Of a DNA stretch of 64,000 nt, positions 30,001 through 41,795 are shown piece by piece. A model generated the notes under the pieces. It saw only the letters and a program-made list of their open reading frames with translations. It had not been told where the DNA came from and did no database searches. Within the stretch, counting starts at the first letter, position 1. Every line of letters begins with the position of its first letter. The position numbers were made by a program, and so were the translations under genes. This DNA is from Wuchereria bancrofti (lineage: Eukaryota; Nematoda; Chromadorea; Rhabditida; Onchocercidae): assembly GCA_005281725.1 (NCBI GenBank), contig SSBO01000003.1, positions 10,537,251 through 10,601,250 on the forward strand. Reading direction: 5' to 3'.

Positions 30001-33000
30001 ATGGTCTTTAATTCTAAATTATAACCTAAAAAAAAATGCTGATGAAAACTAGTTTTCGGATGCGTAAAGAAAAACGACAAATAAAAGAATCAGAAGAGGA
30101 TTTGCCAGGTGCTTCGGATACAGTATATTCATCCATCTTTGTCAAAAAATAAAAAATAAAAAAATTCCATAGATATTAAACTATTTCAAAATATAGTATA
30201 ACGTCAATTTAACGTTCTTTTTTTTTTCATTTTTTATTTGATATATTTCAATTATACTATAAGCAAGGTAAAATTTTTCTTTTCTCTTTCATTAGTTGCT
30301 GAAAAATTTCAAGGACAATTCATCCAGAGAAATATTAAAATATGAAATGAAAAATTAGACTATGAAATTGTTTAACTTATTTTAATTTAAATAAATAAAG
30401 AAGAAATATTTTTTTTTTAAATGCAACAAAACAACTGAACACATTGTTGCTCGTTTTCGTCTTTTTTTGTCCACAACTACTGTAACTTTTTGATGTAAAG
30501 GATTTAAGATATTTTAAAATTTGTTTAATTGCTCAAATGCAGTTTATGTTTAATCATTAATAATTATAAATTGGAATAGAGCTGTATGAAATTAAAATCA
30601 ATTAATAATATATAAAAGTTTCTTTAATTTTGTTAGTTTTTCAAGACTATTTTCACTGATGAATTAATTGTGAAAATTCAATCGCTCATTAATATTCTTA
30701 CATCATAAACACTTGAAAGTAAAACTAAATCTCTTACCAGATTAATACTAAACTTACTAATCTAATCTCACATGCAAATATGGATTAAATGAGAACCGAA
30801 AATGCATCTAATATACAAGATATGATATGAAGGATTATTTTCAATTAAATCAAAGTTATTCTCAGAATATTAAATAGCGGAGGAAAAAATACTCAAATTA
30901 AAAGTATTTTTTATCAAAATATGAGCATATTCATTCAATTTTGTCAAATTTATTAATTTTCTTTATTTGAGTTAAATAATTCCATTGGAATGAAGATCTT
31001 TTAATATTACAATTTGAAATTTTTTTTTGAAATTGTTTTTTTTTTCTGAAGTTGATTAATTCTATTATTTTTTTTCTAGATCTTTATTTCAAATTAATGA
31101 ATTTGACAATGAAATTTTAAGAATAATTATAAATGAACATCAGTAATCATTTGTGCTAATTAAACAAAATTTGTATATGAATTATTTTAAATTAACATCA
31201 TTAATATATTGGCATGAGTAAAGTTACCTAATTATTTTATTTTAAACTTTGATTGCTGCACCATTTAATTTAATCATCATTTTAGCATCTTTTCCTTTTT
31301 TTTTCCACTGACTGATTTTTATCATCATTTTTGCATCAGCTTATCATTTTAATCCCAAATCGAGAATTTTTTTCCTTGTTAATTTCACTTTCCATTATTG
31401 TCTTATTTTTCGATTGTGCTAAAATTGAACAAAGATGACAGATGGAATCAAGAAATTATTCGTAATGTTTTCAGATGAAATGACATTTCGGAATTATCAA
31501 AGCAATTTTGGAGGTAAAACGAAAATGAAACAGATAACATATGAGGTTAAATGAGGGTAAATTTAAGAATTTAAACTGGTGTGAATAAATGTATAAATAA
31601 ATAAATGAACAATTATTTCAATCCTTTTTTAAAAGAATACCGATAAGATATAGTAATACCATATTCAATTTACTTACTTCTATCAATTTAATTGTGTAAA
31701 ATTATGGAAGAAGAAATTAGAAAAATGAAAATTCATTCACATCAAATAATACAATGATGATGAGCCTCAAGAGATTTTCTATCCTTTCTTCTCTCTCTTT
31801 TAAACAATCTAGTGCTAATTATCCAAATTCCAATTGTTCTCTTATTAATTGCCGCCTCCTCTTAAATTATAAGGATATATTGTTCATGCCGACCTCTTCT
31901 TAATTTTACCTCTATCTTCTGTCTTTCATCACCGTCGCGCTTAAATCCATACCATAACGTATTCCATTCAACTCATTCATGAAACAGAAGGTGAAAAAAA
32001 CGGAAAAGAAAAGGCTTATGGCGACAGGTGCAACATTTCATGTTACCGCATCCACTAGTAGCAGTAGCAGTAGTAGTAGTAGTAAGTAATAGTAACAATA
32101 GTAGTAGAATAGTGATTATTATTATTATTTCTACGATTTGTTATTTTATCTAAAATCCCATTTTATTTGTGTCTAATTCTTATTATTAGTATCATTTCTA
32201 CGATTATTACTGCTTTGAATTATCTAAAATTATATACAATAGTTATTATCATTATCATTTCTGATTATCAAAAAAATATGTATATATGATATTATCGGCT
32301 TTAATAGCAGCGGATGTCGCTATTACAATATTTGATGAAAAAGAGAAGTCATTAAATGTTTGTATTTAAGATGTAGATAGGATTATCTGTGGCGGAACAT
32401 AAAAATAAAAAGAATAAAGCGATAGATGAAGTAATTACCGGTAAAATCATAAGGAAATATCACCGCTAATTCTTTTACCGCTTCTTTCTTTAATGAGTTA
32501 TATTCAACATATACTACTATTATTAGCATCAGAAGTAGTAGCAGTAGCAGTAGTAGTTAGTAACAGCTGTTAGTATCATTCATATGAATGAATATATTAA
32601 CCTCTCTTACCTTGCCATTTCCAAATGTCACCAAATGAATATGAGTATGCGACCGTTTCGCAATAGCTATTTTATTCATGGATGAATTCAGTAATCGCTT
32701 AAAGGTATCAACCACTTGACAAGGTTATTAGCGCAAGTAGAGTAGAACTGAGAGTATATATGATGATGACATCTGACAAATACAATGCCAAAGTAAATGG
32801 CAATAGTCAAGGTCATGATGCACTTCAAGGCGGTAAATCATTGAGCAAAGATTATGATAATGATATGGATATAGTGATAATGTCTGTCATTGTATCACTG
32901 GGATTTGTTGTCTCTTTTTTTGATAACGTCATGATAACACTGTAGTAATATTGTCGTGTATAATAATCATACATAATTTTTTATTTCTTTTTTTTTGATT

Positions 33001-35376
33001 ATTTAATGATAATGTAATGATGTGACGATATGATAATAATAAAGTAATAATGCTGGTGATAATAATAATAATAATGAAGTAACATTTGTGTTTTCTTTCA
33101 TGATAAAATGACGATGATGAAACTAAAACAATGTAATGATAGTTTTATTGTATGATGATATTATGTATGATTTGCTTTTCATTCTTTTTTGGTGACATGA
33201 TGATAATTATACTGATAACAATGTAATAATATTGTCACTTTATAAGATTGTATATAATTCTTACTTCGTTCCTATGGAAAAAAAAATCAGGATTAAGAAC
33301 AAAATCATTATTCCAAATTTATCCTTCATTTCAGCATTGGATAATTAAATGGTGAAGAGAACAGTATTCTCTTATGATAATGCAAAGAATGAATTTTATA
33401 AATTTATAATAAAATATTTATTTTTGTAAAGAATGATTATTTGAAATTTAAAATTAAAAAGAAAACTATGTGCGCAACAAATTAAATAAATCATCTAATC
33501 TAATTAATTAATCAAAAAATTTTTCCATCATTTTTCACAAGTCAACTTAATCCTAAAATTTTTTCTCATGCAAAACAATGGATAATTAGACAGCGAAAAT
33601 TTTGATTCATTACATTAAGTTTTTAACTCATTCTTTTATCTTTTTTCTTCTACTTCCTCTCTCTCTCTCTCTCTCTCGTTTCGTCTCTTTACAGCTATTA
33701 TTAACCACTTTATCTTTTATATATCACCAAAAATTATTTGATCAGTCATATATCATATAAGCATTGATCAAAGATTCTTTAACCTTTACTTTTTCCCTTG
33801 TTTCATTTCCAATGCAATAATCATTCTTTCAATTCTTTCTTTTTTATTTTTTTAAAATTCAAATAATATTAATGTCTTGATCTTTTCTCTCTCCCTTTTT
33901 TAACAACATTAACTATTAATTTTATCACTATATGTTTGGGAATACTACATAGATATACATTAATATATCGAAATTTCCAATATATTAACTTTTTCAAATC
34001 TGACATCTCCGATTTACTAATTACTACGATTACTACTATTACCACTACTGCTACTTTTTCTTGACATTATTTTGGCCATAAACAAAGAATAAAATTTATT
34101 ACAAAATAGAAAAAGATTGAAAAAAAAAAGACGGAAGTTGCACAGCTTATTATTTCCATTACTACTAATACTACTACTGTTAAAGTTTAATAAATTCTAT
34201 TTGTAACTCAAAAAAAATAATCATATTTGTTTGATATTATTAATAAATATCTATTATGAAATTAAATAAAATAATCATCAATTAAAATACTAACACACCT
34301 AAAATTCATATCAATTATTATTACTACTCTTAGCATCAACAGAATTAAACAACATTACCAAGTAATTATTAATTATGACAAAAATCAACATTAATTCTAA
34401 TAAAAGTAATATCTTCCCTATTTTTCCATTTTTATTACTATAAATTGAACTTTTTCAAAATGATATGTGTATGGTTGCGTATGATACATTTACATTAGTC
34501 TTAAATTAACAATTATTCGGTATGAAACAAAGGATGAGAAAAAGGTAAAGAAGAAACTTTTCGGGTTTTGTTTGATTTTAATCACAGATTAAGGAGAAAT
34601 TTTGATACAATCATATAAACTACTTCTGCTATTCATTCATTCATTCGTTCATTCATTCATTCACCTCTGATCACTCAATTTTTTTTCCCTCTTTTATATT
34701 TTCTAGCAACTAATTTTTTTTATCTTGTATCACTTTTCTCTCATTCCTTTTAACTAAAATTTCATGAAGATTTGTTTTAGAATTAATAAAATTAAATTTT
34801 ATAACCAAAAAAAAAAGAAAGGAAGGAAATGATGACGAAATGGGATGAAAATTATTGCTATATTATTTCATAATATTTTCAAACAAACAAACAAACAAAT
34901 GAACAAACAAAAAAACTAATTAATATTGCTTTTTTCTTCATGAATAAAATTTAATTTCACATATGAAAAAGATAAATAATTTATATATATGAACGCTATT
35001 TTAATGTTCACTAATCACTTTTAAATATTTGATTAAAATGATGAAATTTTTTTTTATTTTTAAACAAAAGAAAACAAACATTTTTATGTTTGATCAATTC
35101 GTATGGTTTGCATACACATACACACATGCATGTGTCATCACACGCATGTGTGTATGTAATGTCTGAACTGTATCCAATGTCTGAGCTAATCTACTGAACA
35201 ACCATTTTTGTGCAATATGCGCATACTGTCATCAACTAAAGCCGAATTGAGCCGAACTGAATTGACACAATGTCTACAAATTTTTTTTTTTAATTTTTCC
35301 TGTCTCCAACTAACCCTATGAAATATTTGAAATTCTGACGATGAAGCACGAAATCAAATCATTTCGATGTGTGTGT

Positions 35377-35412
<36 letters not shown>

Positions 35413-38400
35413 ACATATAATATATCACATACATAGATTAAAGATTATTATTATTACTGATCATAGGAATGATTAGCGTTATTTGTAAACTACAGTAAAT
35501 TTATGAAATATGTTGAAAAATATTTAATTTCAACTTTAATTTAAATATTGAATAAAAGAAATTTTAAAAAATTCAAATAAGTAGCGAAATCAAAAATAAA
35601 AAAATAAAAGAATGTAGTAAAATTTCACATCTATTTATTGCAATGAGAGTTTTCCTTAATAATTTGTTTCGTTTATAAAAAATATTTTAAAAGTTTAAAC
35701 ATTAACTGTCACATCTTAAAGTAGTTCTAATTCAATTAATGTCCATTTTTAAAGTTTTTATAAAGAACTGATAGAATTTTGGAAAAAAGATAATCAGTCA
35801 TATCTAACTGTTAGCATCACTTTCGTTTTCGTCTGTTTCTTTTTTTTTCATTCTTCACCTTTCTATTATTTCCAATAATTTTCTCTTATCTTATCTTATC
35901 TTATTAATTCTTATTAACCTCAATTATCTTTTCCTCTTAATTATAGTTTTAAAACTTTTCAAACACTTAACACACACACACACACATACATACACCTTTA
36001 ACTAGTAAGCGATTTATTTGTATATCCTCCATTGTTTCATCAACCCTTCCTCTATTGTTATCTTATCAGTGTCTCTCCTTATCATTTAATTTTTTCAAAC
36101 CTGAAAAGGAAATAAGAAAATGAAAAAAAAAAACCCTTTCCTTTTTTAATGCAAGGAACGATGAAATATTTTCTTTATAAATTAGAACAAACCAAAAATT
36201 CACTCTTTTTTATAAATTATTAAGACTTTAAAAGAAAAAAAGAACCATATTAAATAAATAAATATTTTGTTATAAATAAATAATGTTTCAAAAAAAAAGA
36301 AGAAAGGAAAAAATCCCCGTTTTTTTCTTTCCTCTCTCTCTCTTTCTTTTCCCCTCCTCTCTCTCCCTCTCTATTTTCCATTTTTTTAATTGTTGTTGTT
36401 GTAGGAAATTTGTTCAAGTGTATCCCACCAGGGGTGGTCTCGTGTCACCAGCAACATGTGGCAACGATTGGTACTATCGTCACTGCGACATCTCCTTGAT
36501 GCCCTTCAATTCTTCAATTTTTTAGCGCATTTCTCATCATAGCAGCTGCGGTAATCGGTAACAAAGGAAAACGTTTTTAGCACAACCTATCTTAAAATAC
36601 ATATACAAAAAAAAAATTGTAAAAATTTGAAAATTGGAATAATACTTGACAGATTGCAAAAATTTGAAATGTAGAATAATATTTAGTTATTTCATTGATA
36701 AATTGAAAACGAATTACTAACTATTTTCTTTCTGATATTATCTTTGAAAAATTTCTGAAAATTTTACTTCCATAATATAACAGTAATTTTTATTTAATTA
36801 AATGTAACAGTAATTTTATTTAATTAATAAGAAATTTGTAAAACTATTAAAAAAATTAAACCGTACAAAATATAAGGATAACGGTTATTTTCAAAAAGCA
36901 TAAAAGAGATACACTATTCATTGTTTGTGAATATTACATCTAATAAATTAAGTAAACTAATTAACCAATGGTGATTAAATAATTTGAAATATAAGATTAA
37001 AATAGCATAAATTTATATATTGTATTTTAAATTATATATCATAAACCATTGTCCAACATATATACCACTTGTGTTCAGAAGCAAATGATCAATTTTTTCT
37101 TTTCTTTTTTTATAAATTTTAATTGTTGAAAATTTTTATTTCCTGAGCATTACTTTTAAGCATTAGACTTTTTTTTTGGAATTCCAAATTATCAATTATT
37201 ATGCATGTAACAGATTTTATCTTTAACCAAAGCAAAATATTACATAATTAAACAAGATATGTGTAGAGGAAGGAAAGATAAAAAAACCTTTTTTAAATCT
37301 TAAACTTTTTTTAGTCCTAAGAAAACTTTTCTAATCCTCAAAAAAAAAAACTTAAAATATCAAAAATTTTTCATCAAAATGCTCGTGTGTGGCCTTTTTC
37401 CTCATTTCTCACTTCGCAACAATTGTTATGCAAATGAGTATTTTATTTATTTGTTACAGATTTCTTATATGTTATATTCATTCCTAAACACCTAACTAAC
37501 TATATACATATATTTATATCAAACCTTTTTCTCATTCCACATCATTTCATCTCATTACCTCTCTCTCTCTCTCTCTCTTTCTTTCCTTCTTTCTTTAAGA
37601 AGGGTCAGAAGAGTTAATTAGATAGGTAGAAAAGTCGAACTGCCCAAAAAAAGAAAGAAAGAAAGAAAAAAGTTTTGAAAAATTCTTTTCAAACACTCGC
37701 CTCATCCGTTATTGGCTTTTCTTTTTTTATTTAGACCTCACACATAGTTTCACAGTATGATTGATATATACATATATGTATGTATGCATCATCATTTGTA
37801 CACATAAACTAAATTTCATACTTTTAAATTACTACTTACCTTATCTATTAATTGTAAAGGACAAAAAAAAGACAGAGAAATACTTTTCGTCATTTATTTT
37901 ATAAACTAAGCATTTTTTATTTGGTTACTGTATAAATTACTTTAAAGCTAATGAAAAATAAAAGAAAAAACATAGAAAGGAAAAAAATTATCATTTATAT
38001 CATAACCTATACAACTATTACTATTACTACAAAAATATAAAAATATGAAAAATTAATAAAAATTTTATTTTTTTAAATAGATAATTATTTAACTCATGCC
38101 TCTTTTCTCTCTCTCTCTCTTTCCTCTTTCCATTACCGAAATTTTAAATATATATTTCATACAAAATTATATATTTATATAAATATCATTATTAATACTA
38201 GTACTATCAGATGGTTTAATAAGAAAAAAAAAATACATAATACATCCGTTTAAGACAATTTCCTCAAATTTCCTTCGTTAATCAATCAACAATCCAAATA
38301 ATGGAACGTTTGCTTTAATTCATAATTCTTTGCTAAAGGATATCCGTTATCATTAAAAATGTTAAAATATTCAAACAAAAAAAAAGAAAGAAAGAGGAAG

Positions 38401-41400
38401 AAAATATCTCAAAAGCGGTAATAATAGTTGTATCATTTTATCTTAACAAATCTTTCTTATCCTCATATCATATTATTATCTTTTTCTTATTTTCTCAAAA
38501 ATAAAGAAGAATTTCTTTTTGTCACTATACCAGTTAATATTATCAAATATCATTAAATAAAAATTTATGAAATAAAAAAAGAAAAAACATGACATTAAGA
38601 AATGATAAATTATATTTTTTTAAATCATATATATTACATATATATATACGATTTTTATTTGTCCTCAATTTCAGCTACATTTCTTTCCTCTTCTTTTTTT
38701 TTAATTTCAGCATTTTTGCTTGCTTATTTATTGCTTCACCTTTCTCACTCTTCCTTCTTTTCCCTTCATTTCATTTTTGTTGCAAACAATGGTACCAGGG
38801 TACCAAGGCTGGTGGCAAACAAACATCACCGATGCCTTTTTTTTAATGAAAAATTCACCGGAACAAAAATGTGGGATACGGGTGAACAGGGGTCGAACAC
38901 GATGGACATAACGAGAGAGAGGGAAAAAGAAGGAAACAAGGGGAAAACGATAAAAAGGGCAAAACGTAATTCATCCTCTCCCCTGTTTCTTTTTTTCATT
39001 TATTCTACTTTTTGTTTTTTTTTTTTTTTTTATAAGGAAACCGAAGAGTTAACCTCCTGCTCTTTTTCTCAATTGGAAGCAACAAATTATAAAACGAAAA
39101 ACAGAAGAAAAGAAAAAGAATGAATAAAAAAAGAGAGGAATAGAAAAGAAGAAAAAAAGAGAAGCAATTAATGAGTTAAAGTAATTTCAAAAGAAGATTT
39201 GATTTTGGTGAAATTAATCTACTAGTAAAACTACTTACTACTTTCAAACTACTATTACTGTTACTATTATTTATTACCTGTTGATATCCTATGATATCAA
39301 ATAATTACCGTTTTAAAAAAGTAGAAAAAAAAAAGAAAAAAAAAAATGCAATGAAGCGTGCGAACTATATCGAACAACGGACAATAACTTCAAGAAATGA
39401 GGAACATCGATTACATAATATCTATTGTTGTCGTTTGATCGTTTGCATATTTCAATCAAACATTCCAATTGGCAAGTTTTTGGTAGCAGTGAAGAATAAA
39501 ATCCAAAAATTTCGCATTTCAAATGATAAATTAAATTCGTAAGGAGGAAAGACAAAAAAAAAGGAAGGAAAAAAGATTCATTTTAAGGAATAAAACAGAC
39601 TTAATTAAAAAATGGAACTTTTTTAAGGAAATTTTAAAATCAAATTCCAAATGTATTGGATATATTTGAATAGATTTTTTTTAGTTTACTAATACAAATA
39701 AAATTATAACAAATCTTCAATGATATAATTTTCGAATAAGTAAATGGATTTTTTTCTCTTTTTTAAAATTAAATTGCAATTGGTGCAAAGTTTAAGCAAG
39801 AAAAAAAGCGTAAAATGTAAGGTTGTTAATATAACTGATGATTTCATGAAAAATTCATATTCTATTCATGAATATAGTTATTGGTATTCATTTGAATGAA
39901 ATATCAAAGTAAGCTAACCCATTTGTATCCGATGTGCTGCAATACGACTATCTTCGGATAATGGATGTAAATCACCGTACCGGGCTGCAACCTGATCAAG
40001 AAAATCGAGTGCTGTTGATGTTGAAACATCCCAGTTTAACTTATTTAACACCAGTAATTCTCCTTGCTGAAGTAAATGTTATGCTCAGAGTTTAGCAACT
40101 TCAATCTATCCATTATTTTCAACTTAAGGCTGAAAAAGAAAAGAGATTAAAACTGATGAAAATTTTTTGTTTCATAATTACCAAAATTTGATCCATTCGT
40201 ACTGCGCCATCCGTATAGTAAGCAATTCTTTCAGCATTTAACGGTTGCGGTGCTTTTACTTTACTTGAAACAAATAAACATGCACCGGCTAATGCTTGTA
40301 AATTGTTACGATGAAAAGATTGAACACTCAAAAAACGATCCACTAATGAAACTGCTAGTAAGAAAACATCGGGTTCACAATATTCTTCTTTACATACCTT
40401 AAAATGATATTTCAAAAGTTTATTATTATTGGTTAAAAAAAAAGTAAACTATAGCTATAACTTCAATTAGTATCTTTTTTCGTTCTTTTTTTCTTCTCTC
40501 CTATTATCACTTGCTTATTTGTACAGACAAAATTTGCTTTAAATTGATTATTTTAAATTAAAAACTGAAAATTTTCACAAGTAATAAATATGTCTTAAAC
40601 TGAAAATTCAAATTTTAGGTAAAAAGAAAGGATGAAAAATTAAATCAATGATAAATTACATCATATATCCATTCAATAACTTGTTGCCGATGATGTGCTG
40701 TTACATCCATTTGAACACTTAAAAAACAATTTCCATGCATCGGTTTCATACTTTGTGCTTTGAACATACTCTCTAAGCAACGATCATCCTGTAAATTTGA
40801 TTATCAATCAATCAATTTCCATTAAATAATTTTTCTAAAATTTATCACAATATAATTATCACTACAAATATACTATTTTATCTTTTAGAATCAAAAGAAA
40901 AAAAATGCTAAATTTTCAACAATATTATCAAATCATTTTTGAAACATACACAATGAACAGTTTTATCGGCTAATGGAAGAACACTTGGCCATTGGGCGAT
41001 ATTCAAACGATCTGTTGTTGATCTCTTCCTGCTCACTGGTATCTGTAGTAAATTTTGGATAAAAACAAAAACAGAAAATAGAATTTTTCCTCCTTTTTAA
41101 ATAAACTTTATATAAATGAATATTTTTGATGTAATTTATTGATTTGTTTGATAGATATTGCATATAAGAAATTATTTTTTTTATTGGGATAACAATTTGA
41201 ATCAATTAACGACACTTTAATAATTAATTAGACCATAGCTTAAAAAATATGACACTGCAAAAGTTGATAAAAATAAATGGTAGATTTCATTACTGCAATG
41301 AAATTACTTGAAATAATTTTGAAAGATTGTATTTGTAAAATGTTAAGCTATTATTGCCATTATTATTATCATTACTATTATTATTATTATTATTGACAAA

Positions 41401-41790
41401 GATAACAAATCAGATAACCATTCCCTAATCGATAATAGTTATTATTATTCCAAATTTTGTTTACTTAATATTTTGTTTGCATTTTTAATGTGAACAAATT
41501 TTACAAACCTGCCCAAGAAGTAATTTCATCACATCGTTTGGTGATGACTGACGAAGGCCTATATCACTTTTGGTGGCACGACGACGAAGCTGTTGTGTTT
41601 GTTGTTGTTGCTGTTGTCGTGATGATGGCGCTGATGTCGACGCAGAGTTAAGGCTTCGTGTTACTATTGGCGGTGGTGCAGAAGTAGCTGGTGGCGCTAT
41701 TGTTGTTGCGGTAATTCCTCCAAATCTTCCCGGTGCGGAAGACGTCGACGGTGATTCGGTGAGAAATTCGGTGCATCGAAAATTTTCCAT
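18026..41790 (-). CDS. cyd-1: D-type cyclin (eight exons, one 20.6-kb intron)
   Basis: D cyclins bind and activate CDK4/6 in G1 and target it to Rb-type proteins. Exons: 41790-41509, 41042-40950, 40788-40660, 40397-40182, 40066-39919, 19274-19141, 18898-18593, 18205-18026. All borders are AG/GT and all phases close (only E5/E6 is phase 1, G+AT giving Asp), for 495 residues. Residues 1-125 are a Ser/Thr/Pro-rich extension with a polyQ stretch. The first cyclin box (about 150-245) has RQQVIEWIYDVC, DVFLLAVSLVDRFLS, the CDK-contact lysine in SSKVK and the glutamate in GELLVLNKLNW. The second box runs to about 345 (VPSVQAAICLLF, QYAEDALVNVL). The tail (346-495) is rich in SP/TP sites and ends in an Arg-rich and then acidic segment. 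It is much longer than the roughly 290-residue vertebrate forms because of both ends. The FRCTE at residues 4-8 sits where LxCxE is expected. The symbol follows the C. elegans orthologue. Confidence 0.93.
22020..22084. repeat. Purine-rich tract with GA microsatellite
   Basis: GAGAGG-type purine run ending in nine uninterrupted GA units (22063-22081), inside the large cyclin intron. Confidence 0.85.
30026..30136 (-). CDS. Candidate 36-codon open frame inside the cyclin intron
   Basis: On the minus strand, starting at the ATG at 30136 (MDEYTVSEAPGK...) and ending at TAG. Its first half is hydrophilic and compositionally normal, unlike the Phe/Lys/Asn-rich frames around it, and less AT-rich than the flanks. 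It lies on the same strand as cyclin D between exons 5 and 6, so an alternative first exon is conceivable. The phase-1 donor that would fit exon 6 (ATTT|GTCGTT) is weak. A standalone micropeptide or chance are the alternatives. Confidence 0.15.
   Translation of the reverse strand: MDEYTVSEAPGKSSSDSFICRFSLRIRKLVFISIFF
32058..32570. repeat. Two AGT/AGC trinucleotide tracts about 470 bp apart
   Basis: AGTAGCAGTAGCAGTAGTAGT occurs at about 32058-32092 and again at about 32533-32556, in the same orientation, with A/T-rich DNA between. Confidence 0.75.
32760..32945 (+). CDS. Candidate 61-codon open frame, possible tail anchor
   Basis: The N-terminal half is polar (MMMTSDKYNAKVNGN..., GHDALQGGKSLSKD). 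The C-terminal half is one hydrophobic segment (IVIMSVIVSLGFVVSFF), the profile of a small tail-anchored membrane protein. It lies antisense within the cyclin D intron. Composition is more balanced than neighbouring frames, but there is no homologue I recognise, no splice evidence and it sits in GATGAT-rich DNA, so chance is likely. Confidence 0.12.
   Translation: MMMTSDKYNAKVNGNSQGHDALQGGKSLSKDYDNDMDIVIMSVIVSLGFVVSFFDNVMITL
33657..33677. repeat. CT dinucleotide microsatellite
   Basis: One of several CT runs in the large intron; others are near 36330-36370, 37559-37578 and 38107-38122. Confidence 0.9.
34631..34663. repeat. ATTC tetranucleotide repeat
   Basis: About eight ATTC units with one GTTC variant. 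A separate AAAC run follows at 34880-34910. Confidence 0.9.
35117..35156. other. Perfect 17-bp hairpin with tetraloop
   Basis: CATACACACATGC (35117-35129) pairs with GCATGTGTGTATG (35144-35156). Inside it, GTGT (35132-35135) pairs with ACAC (35140-35143) around a CATC loop, with a two-base AT bulge. It arises from adjacent CA and TG runs and may simply be a microsatellite palindrome. Confidence 0.7.
35368..35410. repeat. GT dinucleotide microsatellite
   Basis: About 21 GT units with one CT interruption, 210 bp from the hairpin at 35117-35156. Confidence 0.95.
36405..36525 (+). other. GC-richer exon-like island in the cyclin intron
   Basis: A pyrimidine-rich stretch (36320-36400, then TTGTTGTTGTTGTAG) looks like a strong splice acceptor. 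The 120 bp after it are close to half G+C, in DNA that is otherwise about three quarters A+T. Two plus-strand frames are open: one reads KFVQVYPTRGGLVSPATC..., ending at TAG 36525; the other contains MWQRLVLSSLRHLLDALQ... and ends near 36541. Neither is recognised. It could be an exon of a nested plus-strand gene, a non-coding exon or a conserved intronic element. Confidence 0.2.
38602..39123 (+). CDS. 173-codon open frame in the cyclin intron, doubtful
   Basis: This is the longest open frame in the window. Its N-terminal part is hydrophobic low-complexity sequence. Its middle (about 38785-38960) is GC-richer and encodes ordinary-looking hydrophilic sequence (VANNGTRVPRLVANKHHR...), after which it returns to homopolymer-derived runs. 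All three plus frames are open across the middle, which weakens the case for any one of them. If real, the coding unit is probably an exon restricted to the GC-rich core. Confidence 0.12.
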   Translation: MINYIFLNHIYYIYIYDFYLSSISATFLSSSFFLISAFLLAYLLLHLSHSSFFSLHFIFVANNGTRVPRLVANKHHRCLFFNEKFTGTKMWDTGEQGSNTMDITREREKEGNKGKTIKRAKRNSSSPLFLFFIYSTFCFFFFFYKETEELTSCSFSQLEATNYKTKNRRKEKE

Positions 41791-41793
41791 TTG

Positions 41794-41795
41794 CT
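41794..41795 (-). promoter_or_regulatory. Probable trans-splice acceptor of cyclin D
   Basis: AATATTAG ends in AG three bases before the ATG at 41790 on the minus strand, supporting this start over other frames open upstream. Confidence 0.4.

Larger units (their letters stand above)
19275..39918 (-). other. 20.6-kb intron of the cyclin D gene
   Basis: Donor ATGG|GTTAG at 39918 and acceptor ATTTCAG ending at 19275. It separates the first helices of the second cyclin box from the rest of that box. Most of it is AT-rich microsatellite-laden DNA. Weak candidates for nested elements are listed separately (30026-30136, 32760-32945, 36405-36525, 38602-39123). I see no recognisable conserved protein gene or transposon inside it. 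Confidence 0.85.
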
